Shown: piece after piece, positions 6,946-14,110 of the stretch
Numbering within the stretch: the stretch's first letter is position 1
Layout: every line of letters begins with the position of its first letter
From: an uncultured Collinsella sp.
GTDB lineage: Bacteria; Actinomycetota; Coriobacteriia; Coriobacteriales; Coriobacteriaceae
DNA length: 23,867 bases
Direction of reading: 5' to 3'
Assembly: GCA_902496005.1 (NCBI GenBank)
Contig: CABUZI010000015.1
Span: 1 to 23,867 of the forward strand
Notes under the pieces: generated by a model
The model's input: the letters and a program-made list of their open reading frames with translations, nothing else
Told to the model about the DNA's origin: nothing
The model's database searches: none
Translations under genes and position numbers: made by a program

Positions 6946-7851
6946 CTAGCGACGCTTGCGCGACAGGAAGCGCGCAAACAGGTTGAAGGCCAGAATGATC
7001 ACCATCAGCAAGAGCGCGGTGCCATAGGCTGCGTTCATGTTGATGCCGTCGTTGGCAAGCAGGTACAGGTGAACCGTCATGGGGCGGCCGGAATCGAGCG
7101 GCGAAATAGGTAGATTGATGGCCTGGCCCATGGTGTAGAGCACCACCGCGGTCTCGCCAATGGCACGGCCGATGGCGAGGACGATACCCGTGGCAATACG
7201 GCCAAAGGCAGAAGGAAGCACGATCTTGGAGACGACCTGCCACTTGGTGGCGCCCAGGCCGTACGCACCCCACCGGATATAGCGCGGAACGGCGCGAATG
7301 GCCTCTTCGGTGGTGCGCATGACGATGGGAAGCATCAAGAGCGCGAGTGCCAGGGCGGCCGAGACCATCGAAAGGCCCAGACCCATAGCCTCGACAAACA
7401 AGGCGTAGCCAAACAGGCCCATAACGATGGAGGGCACCGAGGCCAAAGCGTCAGCAGCGTAGCGAATGAGCTCGACGACCTTGCCCTGCTTGGCGTACTC
7501 GGCCAGATAGACGGCTGCCAGCACAGCGATCGGCGTGCAGATAAGCATGGCGAGTGCCGTCACATAGACGGTCGAGACGATTGTGGGCCAAATTCCGCCC
7601 TCGGCGTTGACGCCCTGGGGCCAACCGAAGATAAAGTCGAGTGAGATATGCGGCAGGCCGTTAATGACCACGTAGGCGATGATAGCGACCAGCACCAGCG
7701 TGGTGATGTATGCCGCGGCACGGAACACGCCAAGCATGATCTTGTTGGACAGGTCCTTGTTGATGCGGCCCTTCTTGCCGTGGAAAAGGGCACGCTTGAT
7801 GCGCTCGCGCGACGAGGTCGTATCGACCGTCGTGTCAACGGAATCGGACAT
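6946..7851 (-). CDS. pstA: Phosphate ABC transporter permease PstA
   Basis: PstA is one of two membrane channel subunits of the high-affinity phosphate importer. The 301-residue protein has a charged N-terminal tail (to about residue 45) and about six hydrophobic helices. It carries the binding-protein-dependent permease signature with the EAA-type loop around EEAIRAVPRYIRWGAYGLGATKWQVV, which contacts PstB. LPSAFGRIATGIVLAIGRAIGETA is strongly typical of Pst permeases. The start at 7851 follows the pstC stop by three bases, and the end of pstC (AGAGGGGGG) provides the ribosome binding site, so translation is likely coupled. Confidence 0.97.
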   Translation of the reverse strand: MSDSVDTTVDTTSSRERIKRALFHGKKGRINKDLSNKIMLGVFRAAAYITTLVLVAIIAYVVINGLPHISLDFIFGWPQGVNAEGGIWPTIVSTVYVTALAMLICTPIAVLAAVYLAEYAKQGKVVELIRYAADALASVPSIVMGLFGYALFVEAMGLGLSMVSAALALALLMLPIVMRTTEEAIRAVPRYIRWGAYGLGATKWQVVSKIVLPSAFGRIATGIVLAIGRAIGETAVVLYTMGQAINLPISPLDSGRPMTVHLYLLANDGINMNAAYGTALLLMVIILAFNLFARFLSRKRR

Positions 7852-7854
7852 AGC

Positions 7855-8781
7855 CTACCCCCTCTTCTTCTTGGAAATCAGACGGACGATGCCCACCAGC
7901 GTGGCGGAGATGATAAACAGGACCACGCCCATGCCGAACAGCGCCGAGCGGTGCAGACCCGAGGAATAGCTCATGTCGAGTGCGATCTGGCTCGTGAGCG
8001 TCGAGATAGGGCTCGCAATGCTGTCGGGAATAACCGGGGCATTACCCACGACCATGAGCACGGCCATGGTCTCTCCGATGGCACGGCCCATACCCAGCAC
8101 GATGGCATCCACGATACCCAGCTTAGCGGCAGGTAGCACGACCTTATAGATGGTCTGCCACTTGGTGGCGCCCATGGCATACGATGCCTCGCGAATGCCC
8201 ATGGGAATGGAATTGAGGGCATCGATGGTGAGTGTGGTGATGGTAGGAACGATCATGATGGCAAGCACGAACCACGCCGTCAGCGCACCAAAACCAAGAC
8301 CACCGGTCAGTTGCGCGATAAACGGACGGATGATGATCATTCCAAAGAAGCCATAGATGATAGAAGGGATGCCGGCCAACAGGTCAACGGCGGGGCTGAT
8401 AAGCTTGCGCACGCGCTTGCCGGCGATCTCGACCAGGTACACGGCCGTGCCCACACCTAGCGGCACGCCCATGGCGAGCGCACCGACGGTCACCAGACCT
8501 GAGCCGGCAAGCAGCGACATGATGCCGTAGTGGCCCTCAGAGGGCGCCCACGTAAAGCTAAAGAAGTCCGCCAGACCGATGTCGGTAAAGACGGGCAGCG
8601 CCGAGTATGTGGTAAAGACAAAAATCAGGATGACGGTAACGACCGCCAAGAACGCGCAGGCAAAGAAGATCCACTGCAGCGCCTTCTCCTTGATATAGGT
8701 ACTGCGCGATACGAGCGCCAGCTCGCGCTTCTTGGGTGCCTGAGCATTCTGCTCAGTCTGGGAGTTTTCCTGTGCTTCCAT
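7855..8781 (-). CDS. pstC: Phosphate ABC transporter permease PstC
   Basis: PstC pairs with PstA to form the phosphate channel. The protein has about 308 residues: a hydrophilic N-terminus rich in Gln/Glu (MEAQENSQTEQ), a first helix near IFFACAFLAVVTVILIFVFT, and about five further helices. The permease loop SIPMGIREASYAMGATKWQTI and VVLPAAKLGIVDAIVLGMGRAIGETMAV are diagnostic of this family. I prefer the ATG at 8781 over the in-frame GTG at 8790 because GGGGAG lies 8 bases before the ATG but directly abuts the GTG. The ATG is one base after the pstS stop, so the two are probably translationally coupled. Confidence 0.96.
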   Translation of the reverse strand: MEAQENSQTEQNAQAPKKRELALVSRSTYIKEKALQWIFFACAFLAVVTVILIFVFTTYSALPVFTDIGLADFFSFTWAPSEGHYGIMSLLAGSGLVTVGALAMGVPLGVGTAVYLVEIAGKRVRKLISPAVDLLAGIPSIIYGFFGMIIIRPFIAQLTGGLGFGALTAWFVLAIMIVPTITTLTIDALNSIPMGIREASYAMGATKWQTIYKVVLPAAKLGIVDAIVLGMGRAIGETMAVLMVVGNAPVIPDSIASPISTLTSQIALDMSYSSGLHRSALFGMGVVLFIISATLVGIVRLISKKKRG

Positions 8782-8782
8782 G

Positions 8783-9619
8783 CTACTCACTCCCCTTCTC
8801 GTCGTTGGTGACGGGAATAAAGCCCGCCTCGCGAATCTGCTTGTCCATCTTTTCGGACGTCACGTAGTCGATGTAATCCTGCGCCTGCTGCGAAGGAGCA
8901 CCCTTCACAAAGAAGTAAAGGTCGCGCGAGATGGGATAGCCGCCGCTCGCGACCGTCTTCTCGGACGCCTCAACATGATTGACCGAGACGGCCCTGACCG
9001 AGGTCTTGGCGTTGAGGCTATCGACGAAGCCCAGCGAAATGTAGCCAATGGCACCGCGCGAACGAGATACCACGTCGCGCACCTGGCCCGTGCCCGAAAG
9101 AACGGCCGAGCGGCGATCGAACGGCGTGCCGTCCATCACGATGGTACGGAAGGCCTCACGCGTGCCGGACGCCTCATCTCGGTTGATAACCTGAATCCTC
9201 AGGTCCTCGCCACCGACTTCTTTCCAGTTGGTGATCTTGCCGGCGTAAATATCGCGGAGCTGCTCGGTCGAGAGGTTATCGACCGGGTTATCGTCGTTCA
9301 CGATGACCGCGATACCGTCGTGGGCAATGACGATGGGAGTCAGGCCCAGATCCTGTTCGTCGGCATTGAGTCCACGGGAGGAGCTGGCGATATCGGCCGT
9401 GCCGGCGCTGACGGCCTCGATGCCAGCAGAAGAACCCAAACCGGAAACGAGCACGTCGATGCCGGTCTCCTCTTTAAAGCCCTCGGCCGCAATCTCGGCG
9501 ATAGGAAGGCAGGTCGTGGAGCCAGCGACGGTAATGGAAGAGGTAGAAGATCCCGAAGAACAGGCGCACAGCGTAAGCGTAAGCACAGCGGCGCTCAGGA
9601 CCGATACGATCTTTCTCAT
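8783..9619 (-). CDS. pstS: Phosphate-binding lipoprotein PstS
   Basis: PstS captures phosphate outside the membrane and delivers it to PstCA. The 278-residue protein begins with a lipoprotein signal peptide: MRK, a hydrophobic stretch, and lipobox LCAC with the modified Cys at residue 20. A Ser/Gly-rich spacer then leads into the mature domain. Phosphate-contacting segments are visible: AGSTTCLP (32-39), GSSAGIEAV (62-70), SSRGLNADE (80-88) and RDEASGTREAF (147-157). The start ATG overlaps the stop of pgeF in ATGA (9616-9619), with no clear ribosome binding site, so it probably depends on pgeF translation and has no promoter directly in front. It heads the pstSCAB-phoU gene order. Confidence 0.97.
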   Translation of the reverse strand: MRKIVSVLSAAVLTLTLCACSSGSSTSSITVAGSTTCLPIAEIAAEGFKEETGIDVLVSGLGSSAGIEAVSAGTADIASSSRGLNADEQDLGLTPIVIAHDGIAVIVNDDNPVDNLSTEQLRDIYAGKITNWKEVGGEDLRIQVINRDEASGTREAFRTIVMDGTPFDRRSAVLSGTGQVRDVVSRSRGAIGYISLGFVDSLNAKTSVRAVSVNHVEASEKTVASGGYPISRDLYFFVKGAPSQQAQDYIDYVTSEKMDKQIREAGFIPVTNDEKGSE

Positions 9620-10416
9620 AGCATCACGCCGATCGCAGCATGGCGCCCACAGGTGCCGCCCTCGTTACGGTAGGAATAAAAGCGGTCGTTCTGACGCACG
9701 GTCGAAAGCTGGGTATCCACGATATTATCCGCGTCGACACCGACATCTACCAGCGCCTCGCGAATGGCAGCGGAAAGATCGAGCATGCGAGAGGTACTCG
9801 CATCGATGCAAGAGAACTCGGCGGCAAAGCGATCCATGAGTTCCTGGGATACCTCATATTCGTCACCCAAGATATGGGGGCCGATATAGGCGGAAACGCC
9901 GCTCGCATCGCAACCGGCAGCATCGCAAAGCGCCTGGCACGCCTTGGCGGAAATGCGTGCAATCGTGCCCTTCCAACCGGAGTGCACCACGGCAAATCCG
10001 CCAGGGGCCACCAGCACCACGGGAACGCAGTCGGCAAAGCAGAGCAGCACGGGTACGTTATGCGCCGTACAGACGATGGCATCGCAGCCCTCGGCAATCT
10101 GCTCGCGGACGTCCTCAAGGTCATCGGCGCCGTTCGAGGTCACCGCAACGATATGGTCACCATGGACCTGATTGGGAACGAGCAGGTTGTGCTCGCACTC
10201 GGCGGCACCCATAGCCTCGAGCGCGCGACGACGATTTTCTTGAACAGCAAAGGGATCATCGCCAACATGCGAGCCCAAGTTGAGTGAGAAGTACGCATCT
10301 TCGGAAACACCACCGGCGCGCTCGGTGAAGGCAAAGCGAACATCGGATGTCGCGCCTTCCACCAACGTAACTCCATCATGGTCGACACGCGAAACTTTGT
10401 CCGCACGTGCTGCCAT
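9616..10416 (-). CDS. pgeF: Peptidoglycan editing factor PgeF / YlmD (multicopper polyphenol oxidase family)
   Basis: PgeF (YfiH/YlmD) removes wrongly incorporated residues from peptidoglycan precursors; other members act as purine nucleoside phosphorylases. The 266-residue protein carries the catalytic triad: His85 in NQVHGD, Cys130 in CFADCVPV and His145 in VVHSGWKG. Other family segments are FSLNLGSHVGDDPFAV, YIGPHI and FYSYRNEGGTCGR near the C-terminus. I chose ATG 10416 over the GTG at 10437 because AGGAGG sits 7 bases before the ATG and lies inside the coding part of the longer reading. It follows ftsZ, as in Gram-positive dcw clusters, but an ftsZ terminator separates them. Its stop overlaps the pstS start. 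Confidence 0.95.
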   Translation of the reverse strand: MAARADKVSRVDHDGVTLVEGATSDVRFAFTERAGGVSEDAYFSLNLGSHVGDDPFAVQENRRRALEAMGAAECEHNLLVPNQVHGDHIVAVTSNGADDLEDVREQIAEGCDAIVCTAHNVPVLLCFADCVPVVLVAPGGFAVVHSGWKGTIARISAKACQALCDAAGCDASGVSAYIGPHILGDEYEVSQELMDRFAAEFSCIDASTSRMLDLSAAIREALVDVGVDADNIVDTQLSTVRQNDRFYSYRNEGGTCGRHAAIGVML

Positions 10417-10444
10417 ACTAAAGCCTCCTAATAACACAAGTACC

Positions 10445-10481
10445 GCGGCATCGCCGCTACAGCCAGCGTTTATACGGCTGT
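10445..10481 (-). other. Two small hairpins in the pgeF-pst leader
   Basis: GCGGC at 10445-10449 pairs with GCCGC at 10453-10457. ACAGCC at 10459-10464 pairs with GGCTGT at 10476-10481. Both lie 29-65 bases upstream of the pgeF ATG. A - strand TATAAA (complement of 10469-10474) lies inside the second hairpin and could instead be a -10 box, so the hairpins may not both be transcribed. The pairing is visible; no function is claimed. Confidence 0.3.
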
Positions 10482-10521
10482 CATACTTCTCTAAAAGGAT
10501 ACCTGCTGCGCTGGAGGCAAT

Positions 10522-10539
10522 CGTAAAGGGAACGTAAAG
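10522..10539 (-). promoter_or_regulatory. Candidate Pho box (PhoP/PhoB-type direct repeat) upstream of pgeF-pst
   Basis: CGTAAAG occurs at 10522-10528 and again at 10533-10539, separated by GGAA. Read on the - strand this is CTTTACG-TTCC-CTTTACG, a perfect 7-bp direct repeat with an 11-bp period. This is the spacing of E. coli Pho boxes and of the 11-base direct repeat units bound by PhoP in Streptomyces. It sits in the 210-base gap between the ftsZ terminator and pgeF, about 106 bases upstream of the pgeF ATG. Possible -10 boxes on the - strand downstream are TATCCT (10496-10501) and TATAAA (10469-10474). The repeat is directly seen; binding by a phosphate response regulator is inferred from geometry and from the pst genes downstream. 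Confidence 0.55.
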
Positions 10540-10571
10540 AGATTGGAGGTTCTAGTTTACAAAGTCGAAAT

Positions 10572-10600
10572 AAAAAGGGCGCGTCCATACGGACACGCCC
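10572..10600 (-). terminator. Intrinsic terminator after ftsZ
   Basis: GGGCGCGTCC at 10577-10586 pairs with GGACACGCCC at 10591-10600, giving a 10-position stem with one mismatch and a 4-base loop. On the - strand it is followed by five T (complement of 10572-10576). It lies 26 bases after the ftsZ stop. It should separate the division gene transcript from the pgeF-pst genes, which implies a separate promoter for those. Confidence 0.82.
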
Positions 10601-10626
10601 CTGTGCACAACAATGCAAAGAACGAC

Positions 10627-11781
10627 TTAGAAGCTGCCGCGCTTCAGGAAGTCGGGAAGCTCGAACTGATCGTTGCCGAAGTTAGGAAGCTCGGTGCCAC
10701 CGACGTTGCGGGTCGGAGCGGCCTGAGCCGGGCTGGTGGCCGGAGCGGTGCGCTGCGGCTCAGCGGAGGCAGCGGCCTTGCTCTGAGACTGCTGAGCAGC
10801 AAAGAGCTCGTCCTGACGGTTGACGTTGGAGTCGGAGAAGCCCGTAGCGATGACGGTGATACGCACCTGATCGCCCAGGGACTCGTCGACAACGGTACCG
10901 AAGATGATGTTGGCCTCGGGGTCGACGGCGTTGGCGACAACGTCGGCGGCGTCGCTGATCTCCTGGATGCCCAGGTCCTTGGAACCGGCGATGGAGAGCA
11001 GCACGCGTGTGGCACCATCGATGGAGCTCTCGAGCAGCGGGCTGGAGATGGCCTGCTGGGCTGCGTCGACGGCACGGGTATCCCCAGAAGAGGTACCGAT
11101 ACCCATCATGGCGGTACCGGCCTGCTTCATGATGGTCTTAACATCGGCGAAGTCCAGGTTGATGATACCGGGGACGGTGATGAGGTCGGTGATGCCCTGG
11201 GTGCCCTGGGAAAGGACGCCATCAGCAATCGCGAAGGCCTCGAGCATGGTGGTCTTCTTCTCGGCGATGTCGAGCAGCTTATCGTTAGGGATGACAATCA
11301 TGGTGTCGACGCAATCGGAGAGGGTCTTAATGCCCTCCTCGGCGCTCTTCTTGCGCTTGCGGCCCTCGAAGGTGAAGGGCTTGGTCACGACGGCGACGGT
11401 CAGTGCACCGACCTCGTTCATCGCGATATCGGCAACGATGGGAGCAGCGCCGGTACCGGTGCCACCGCCCTCGCCGCAGGTGATGAACACCATGTCGGCA
11501 CCAGCAAGCGCCTCGGCAATGTCGTCGCGGGACTCATCGGCAGCCTTGCGGCCAACCTCGGGGTTGGCGCCGGCGCCCAGGCCGCGGGTAAGGTCGGTGC
11601 CGATGTGCACCTTGATATCGGCATCAGAGATCGCGAGTGCCTGAGCATCGGTGTTGATGGCAACAAACTCGACGCCGCGGATGCCCTCTTCGATCATTCG
11701 ATTGACCGCGTTGGTACCGCCGCCGCCGACGCCGACCACCTTAATGACGGCAAGGTAGTTGTTGATCTCTGTCTCGTGCAT
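10627..11781 (-). CDS. ftsZ: Cell division protein FtsZ
   Basis: FtsZ is the tubulin-like GTPase that forms the cytokinetic ring. The 384-residue protein has the N-terminal VGVGGGGTNAVNRM (16-29), the tubulin signature GGGTGTGAAP (105-114), and the synergy region NLDFADVKTIM. A Gln/Ala/Pro-rich linker follows, then a C-terminal tail near ELPDFLKRGSF that fits the peptide bound by SepF. Length matches the family. The start ATG 11781 has GGAGGA five bases upstream; an upstream in-frame codon at 11811 would add ten residues with no family match. It is preceded by a 199-base gap after ftsQ, probably holding its own promoter, and followed by a terminator. Confidence 0.98.
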   Translation of the reverse strand: MHETEINNYLAVIKVVGVGGGGTNAVNRMIEEGIRGVEFVAINTDAQALAISDADIKVHIGTDLTRGLGAGANPEVGRKAADESRDDIAEALAGADMVFITCGEGGGTGTGAAPIVADIAMNEVGALTVAVVTKPFTFEGRKRKKSAEEGIKTLSDCVDTMIVIPNDKLLDIAEKKTTMLEAFAIADGVLSQGTQGITDLITVPGIINLDFADVKTIMKQAGTAMMGIGTSSGDTRAVDAAQQAISSPLLESSIDGATRVLLSIAGSKDLGIQEISDAADVVANAVDPEANIIFGTVVDESLGDQVRITVIATGFSDSNVNRQDELFAAQQSQSKAAASAEPQRTAPATSPAQAAPTRNVGGTELPNFGNDQFELPDFLKRGSF

Positions 11782-11980
11782 GTCGGTCCTCCGAACAAAG
11801 GTTATAGCCATAGCATGGGTCGACCCCTGCGCACATTAACCTTCAGGTTGAAAGTAAATGCAAAGGTAAACCGTATTATGTTTGCACATTATGAACGTAT
11901 CAGTCAAATAATTGACCGTGAAAACCAAACAAACCAGATAAACGGCGTGGTATGGCCCCTCAACAAAGTAACAACCAGCG
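11782..11980 (-). promoter_or_regulatory. ftsQ-ftsZ intergenic region, AT-rich, probable ftsZ promoter
   Basis: This 199-base gap is much richer in A/T than its surroundings, as expected for a promoter feeding ftsZ. It contains a small dyad GTCAA-TAAT/ATAA-TTGAC at 11903-11916, with 5-bp arms and a 4-base centre. A repeated octamer GCACATTA occurs at 11831-11838 and 11884-11891. On the - strand TTGACT (inside the dyad) could be a -35 box, but no -10 box lies at the standard 17 bases, so I do not name an exact promoter. GGAGGA near 11787-11792 is the ftsZ ribosome binding site. Confidence 0.45.
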
Positions 11981-13237
11981 CTACGAGGTCGGAGCATTCC
12001 TAAATGTGTAGTTGCCCGGAGAGCGCACATTGATATACGTTACGCCCTCTACCTGCGAAAGCAACTTGGTGACTACGCGTTCTTTCTTGGCGATATCGTT
12101 CGAATCGCCCAGCGACACCTCAATGCCGTTATTGAGGTTTGCCGAGATGGCTTCGACCGAAGGCGTGGAAATATCCTTGACTTGTCCCAAGAACTCGCTC
12201 GAAAAACCACGCACATAATCCAGGCCGGCCTTAACGGCTTTGAAGTTCACCGCCTGGCCGGAAACCGGAGCGACATCCGCCGAGACATCAGTCAACAGCA
12301 CCGCGCCATAATGCTTAGCGAGCGCCAGCGCGGCATCGATTCCGGTCAAGGTATTTGAGCCCTGCCCTGTCGTGATGACGTTGCCCTGGTCGTCCACTTC
12401 GACCGACGTCGACAGTGGGGCGATCCAGGTGTCATCATCCCCGATGGCCCAGGCAAGGTCATCGGAGCTGATATAGGCAATTGCGATGACCTTGCGCTCC
12501 ATAGGCGTAATGATGAGCGTATGCGGGAACTGACGCTGGACATCCACGCCCGAGACCCACGGGTTCTGCTTGAGATCCTCGGTAATCTGGTCGGGATCGA
12601 CGTTAAAAAGCGACGTTCCCTCGGGCAAATCGATCAGCTGGATAGCATCGTGCTTCGTCACATGCTCGCTGCCTTGAATCTGAATATCAGTGGCGGTAAA
12701 CAATCCAGAGTTAATCACCACGATGGCAACGACGACGAGCACGGCCAAGACGGCCAGAACGCCGCCCACGATTTTGCCTTTGCCTGTAACGACAGAAGCG
12801 GCGTCTGATGTTTTATTTACCATCGCCCCAAGTGAAGACAACGGGTTGACGCTTTTTTTACCCGAAGGCTTCTTGACGGTAACCGGGACCGATGTCAGCG
12901 AGCGCGGTTTCGATGCGCCCAGCGTGCGACCCGGACGCGCCGCCTTAGTTCCCGTCGAGGGCTTAGGAGTTGCCATGGGACGGGCAGGCTTGGCGCCCAT
13001 AACAGGCTTTGACGTCACCGAGGGACGCAAGGACTTTTTTGCGGCCGGACGATTACCGAGCTGAGAGCCGACGACCGGACGACCGGCCTGTCGAGCATGC
13101 CCGACAGACTTAGAGTGCGCGACGGTATTGCGTTGAGGTTTGGCAGGCGCGCCGGAACGCCCTCCGGCGCGGCGGAAGGTGGGTTTCGATGCTCTAGAAG
13201 CCGAGGAATTTAACTTCCGGTCTGAGCTCGATGCCAT
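11981..13237 (-). CDS. ftsQ: Cell division protein FtsQ/DivIB with long basic N-terminal tail
   Basis: FtsQ is the single-pass membrane protein that links FtsL/FtsB and regulates septal wall synthesis. The 418-residue protein has an unusually long cytoplasmic tail (1-155) rich in Lys, Arg, Ser, Pro and Ala, and one membrane helix at about 156-176. A POTRA domain at about 182-250 follows (TDIQIQGSEHVTKHDAIQL, NPWVSGVDVQRQFPHTLII), then the FtsQ beta domain to the C-terminus. ATG 13237 is preceded by GGGAGG. Its first 44 bases overlap the 3' end of murB. The tail contains an imperfect repeat around KPVMGAKPARP and KPSTGTKAARP (77-102). Identity comes from POTRA plus position between murB and ftsZ. 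Confidence 0.93.
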   Translation of the reverse strand: MASSSDRKLNSSASRASKPTFRRAGGRSGAPAKPQRNTVAHSKSVGHARQAGRPVVGSQLGNRPAAKKSLRPSVTSKPVMGAKPARPMATPKPSTGTKAARPGRTLGASKPRSLTSVPVTVKKPSGKKSVNPLSSLGAMVNKTSDAASVVTGKGKIVGGVLAVLAVLVVVAIVVINSGLFTATDIQIQGSEHVTKHDAIQLIDLPEGTSLFNVDPDQITEDLKQNPWVSGVDVQRQFPHTLIITPMERKVIAIAYISSDDLAWAIGDDDTWIAPLSTSVEVDDQGNVITTGQGSNTLTGIDAALALAKHYGAVLLTDVSADVAPVSGQAVNFKAVKAGLDYVRGFSSEFLGQVKDISTPSVEAISANLNNGIEVSLGDSNDIAKKERVVTKLLSQVEGVTYINVRSPGNYTFRNAPTS

Positions 13238-14105
13238 ACGCCTCCCTCACCTTTCCGTGCACATGTCTGATAACCGCGGCAACGTCATCGGCCGAGGCAG
13301 TTCCGTTATTAACGATAAAATTAGCGTGAACGGGCGAAACTTCCGCGCCGCCAATCGAAAAACCCTTTAATCCACAATCCTCGATAAGCTTGCCCACACT
13401 CGCATCGGGCGGGTTACGAAAGACCGACCCGCAGGATGCGCGACCCATGGGCTGTGTACGCTTGCGCCTCGTCAGGTACCGTTCCATGCGCTCGCGAATG
13501 TCGGCCTTGGGCGCCGGTTTAAGCTTGAGCACGCACTCGAGGATGATCTCATTGCGGGGAAGGCTACATTCGCGGTAGCCCCAAGTAATCTCGGACCCCG
13601 CATAATGCTTGATACCGGATACCGGGTCAAACGTTACGACATCCTCAACCAGCGAGCCAATCCACTCGGTCCGTGTGCCGGCATTCATAGATATCGCACC
13701 GCCGACCGAACCAGGGATGCCAACGGCAAACTCAAGGCCCGAGAGGCTACGCGACAGGGCATCGTTGACCAGGCGCGCAAACATCACGCCCGCACCGACC
13801 GTCAGCGTACAACCGTCATCGGCAACAACCGTGCGCTGAAACTCACGTCCGAGCGAAATTACGGCACCGCGATAACCGCCATCGGCAACCAGCAGATTGG
13901 AGCCCTTGCCGATGATGACCCACGGCACCTGCTCGCGATCGAGCACCGCCACGGCGCGGCGGAGGGCATGATAGCTATGGCACGTCACAAAGAGGTCGGC
14001 CTTGCCGCCGATACGATAGCTCGTATGACGCGCAAGGCGCTCGTCCTCGATCACATCCGTGTCGATCATGCCCGAGAGCGCCATGACGGCGTTAAACAGA
14101 CCCAT
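13194..14105 (-). CDS. murB: UDP-N-acetylenolpyruvoylglucosamine reductase MurB
   Basis: MurB reduces UDP-GlcNAc-enolpyruvate to UDP-MurNAc using NADPH and FAD in the cytoplasm. The 303-residue protein has the FAD-binding segments HTSYRIGGKADLFV, VIIGKGSNLLV and GLEFAVGIPGSVGGAISMNAG. The C-terminal domain contains ASCGSVFRNP (catalytic Ser of the proton donor site), the EDCGLKGFSIGGAEVSPVHANFIVN segment in two parts, and a late Glu in the family position. The gene starts five bases after murC with only a weak ribosome binding site, so coupling to murC is likely; a later Met (13 residues in) is an alternative start. Its 3' end overlaps ftsQ by 44 bases. Confidence 0.97.
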   Translation of the reverse strand: MGLFNAVMALSGMIDTDVIEDERLARHTSYRIGGKADLFVTCHSYHALRRAVAVLDREQVPWVIIGKGSNLLVADGGYRGAVISLGREFQRTVVADDGCTLTVGAGVMFARLVNDALSRSLSGLEFAVGIPGSVGGAISMNAGTRTEWIGSLVEDVVTFDPVSGIKHYAGSEITWGYRECSLPRNEIILECVLKLKPAPKADIRERMERYLTRRKRTQPMGRASCGSVFRNPPDASVGKLIEDCGLKGFSIGGAEVSPVHANFIVNNGTASADDVAAVIRHVHGKVREAYGIELRPEVKFLGF

Positions 14106-14110
14106 TTGAC

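Noticed and set aside
10543..12003. Long + strand open frame opposite ftsZ, and similar long + strand frames at 18582-20333, 20349-22247 and 22378-23757
   Set aside because: They lie antisense to clear mur, fts and PBP genes, show the low-complexity composition typical of antisense frames in GC-rich DNA, and match no family I recognise.
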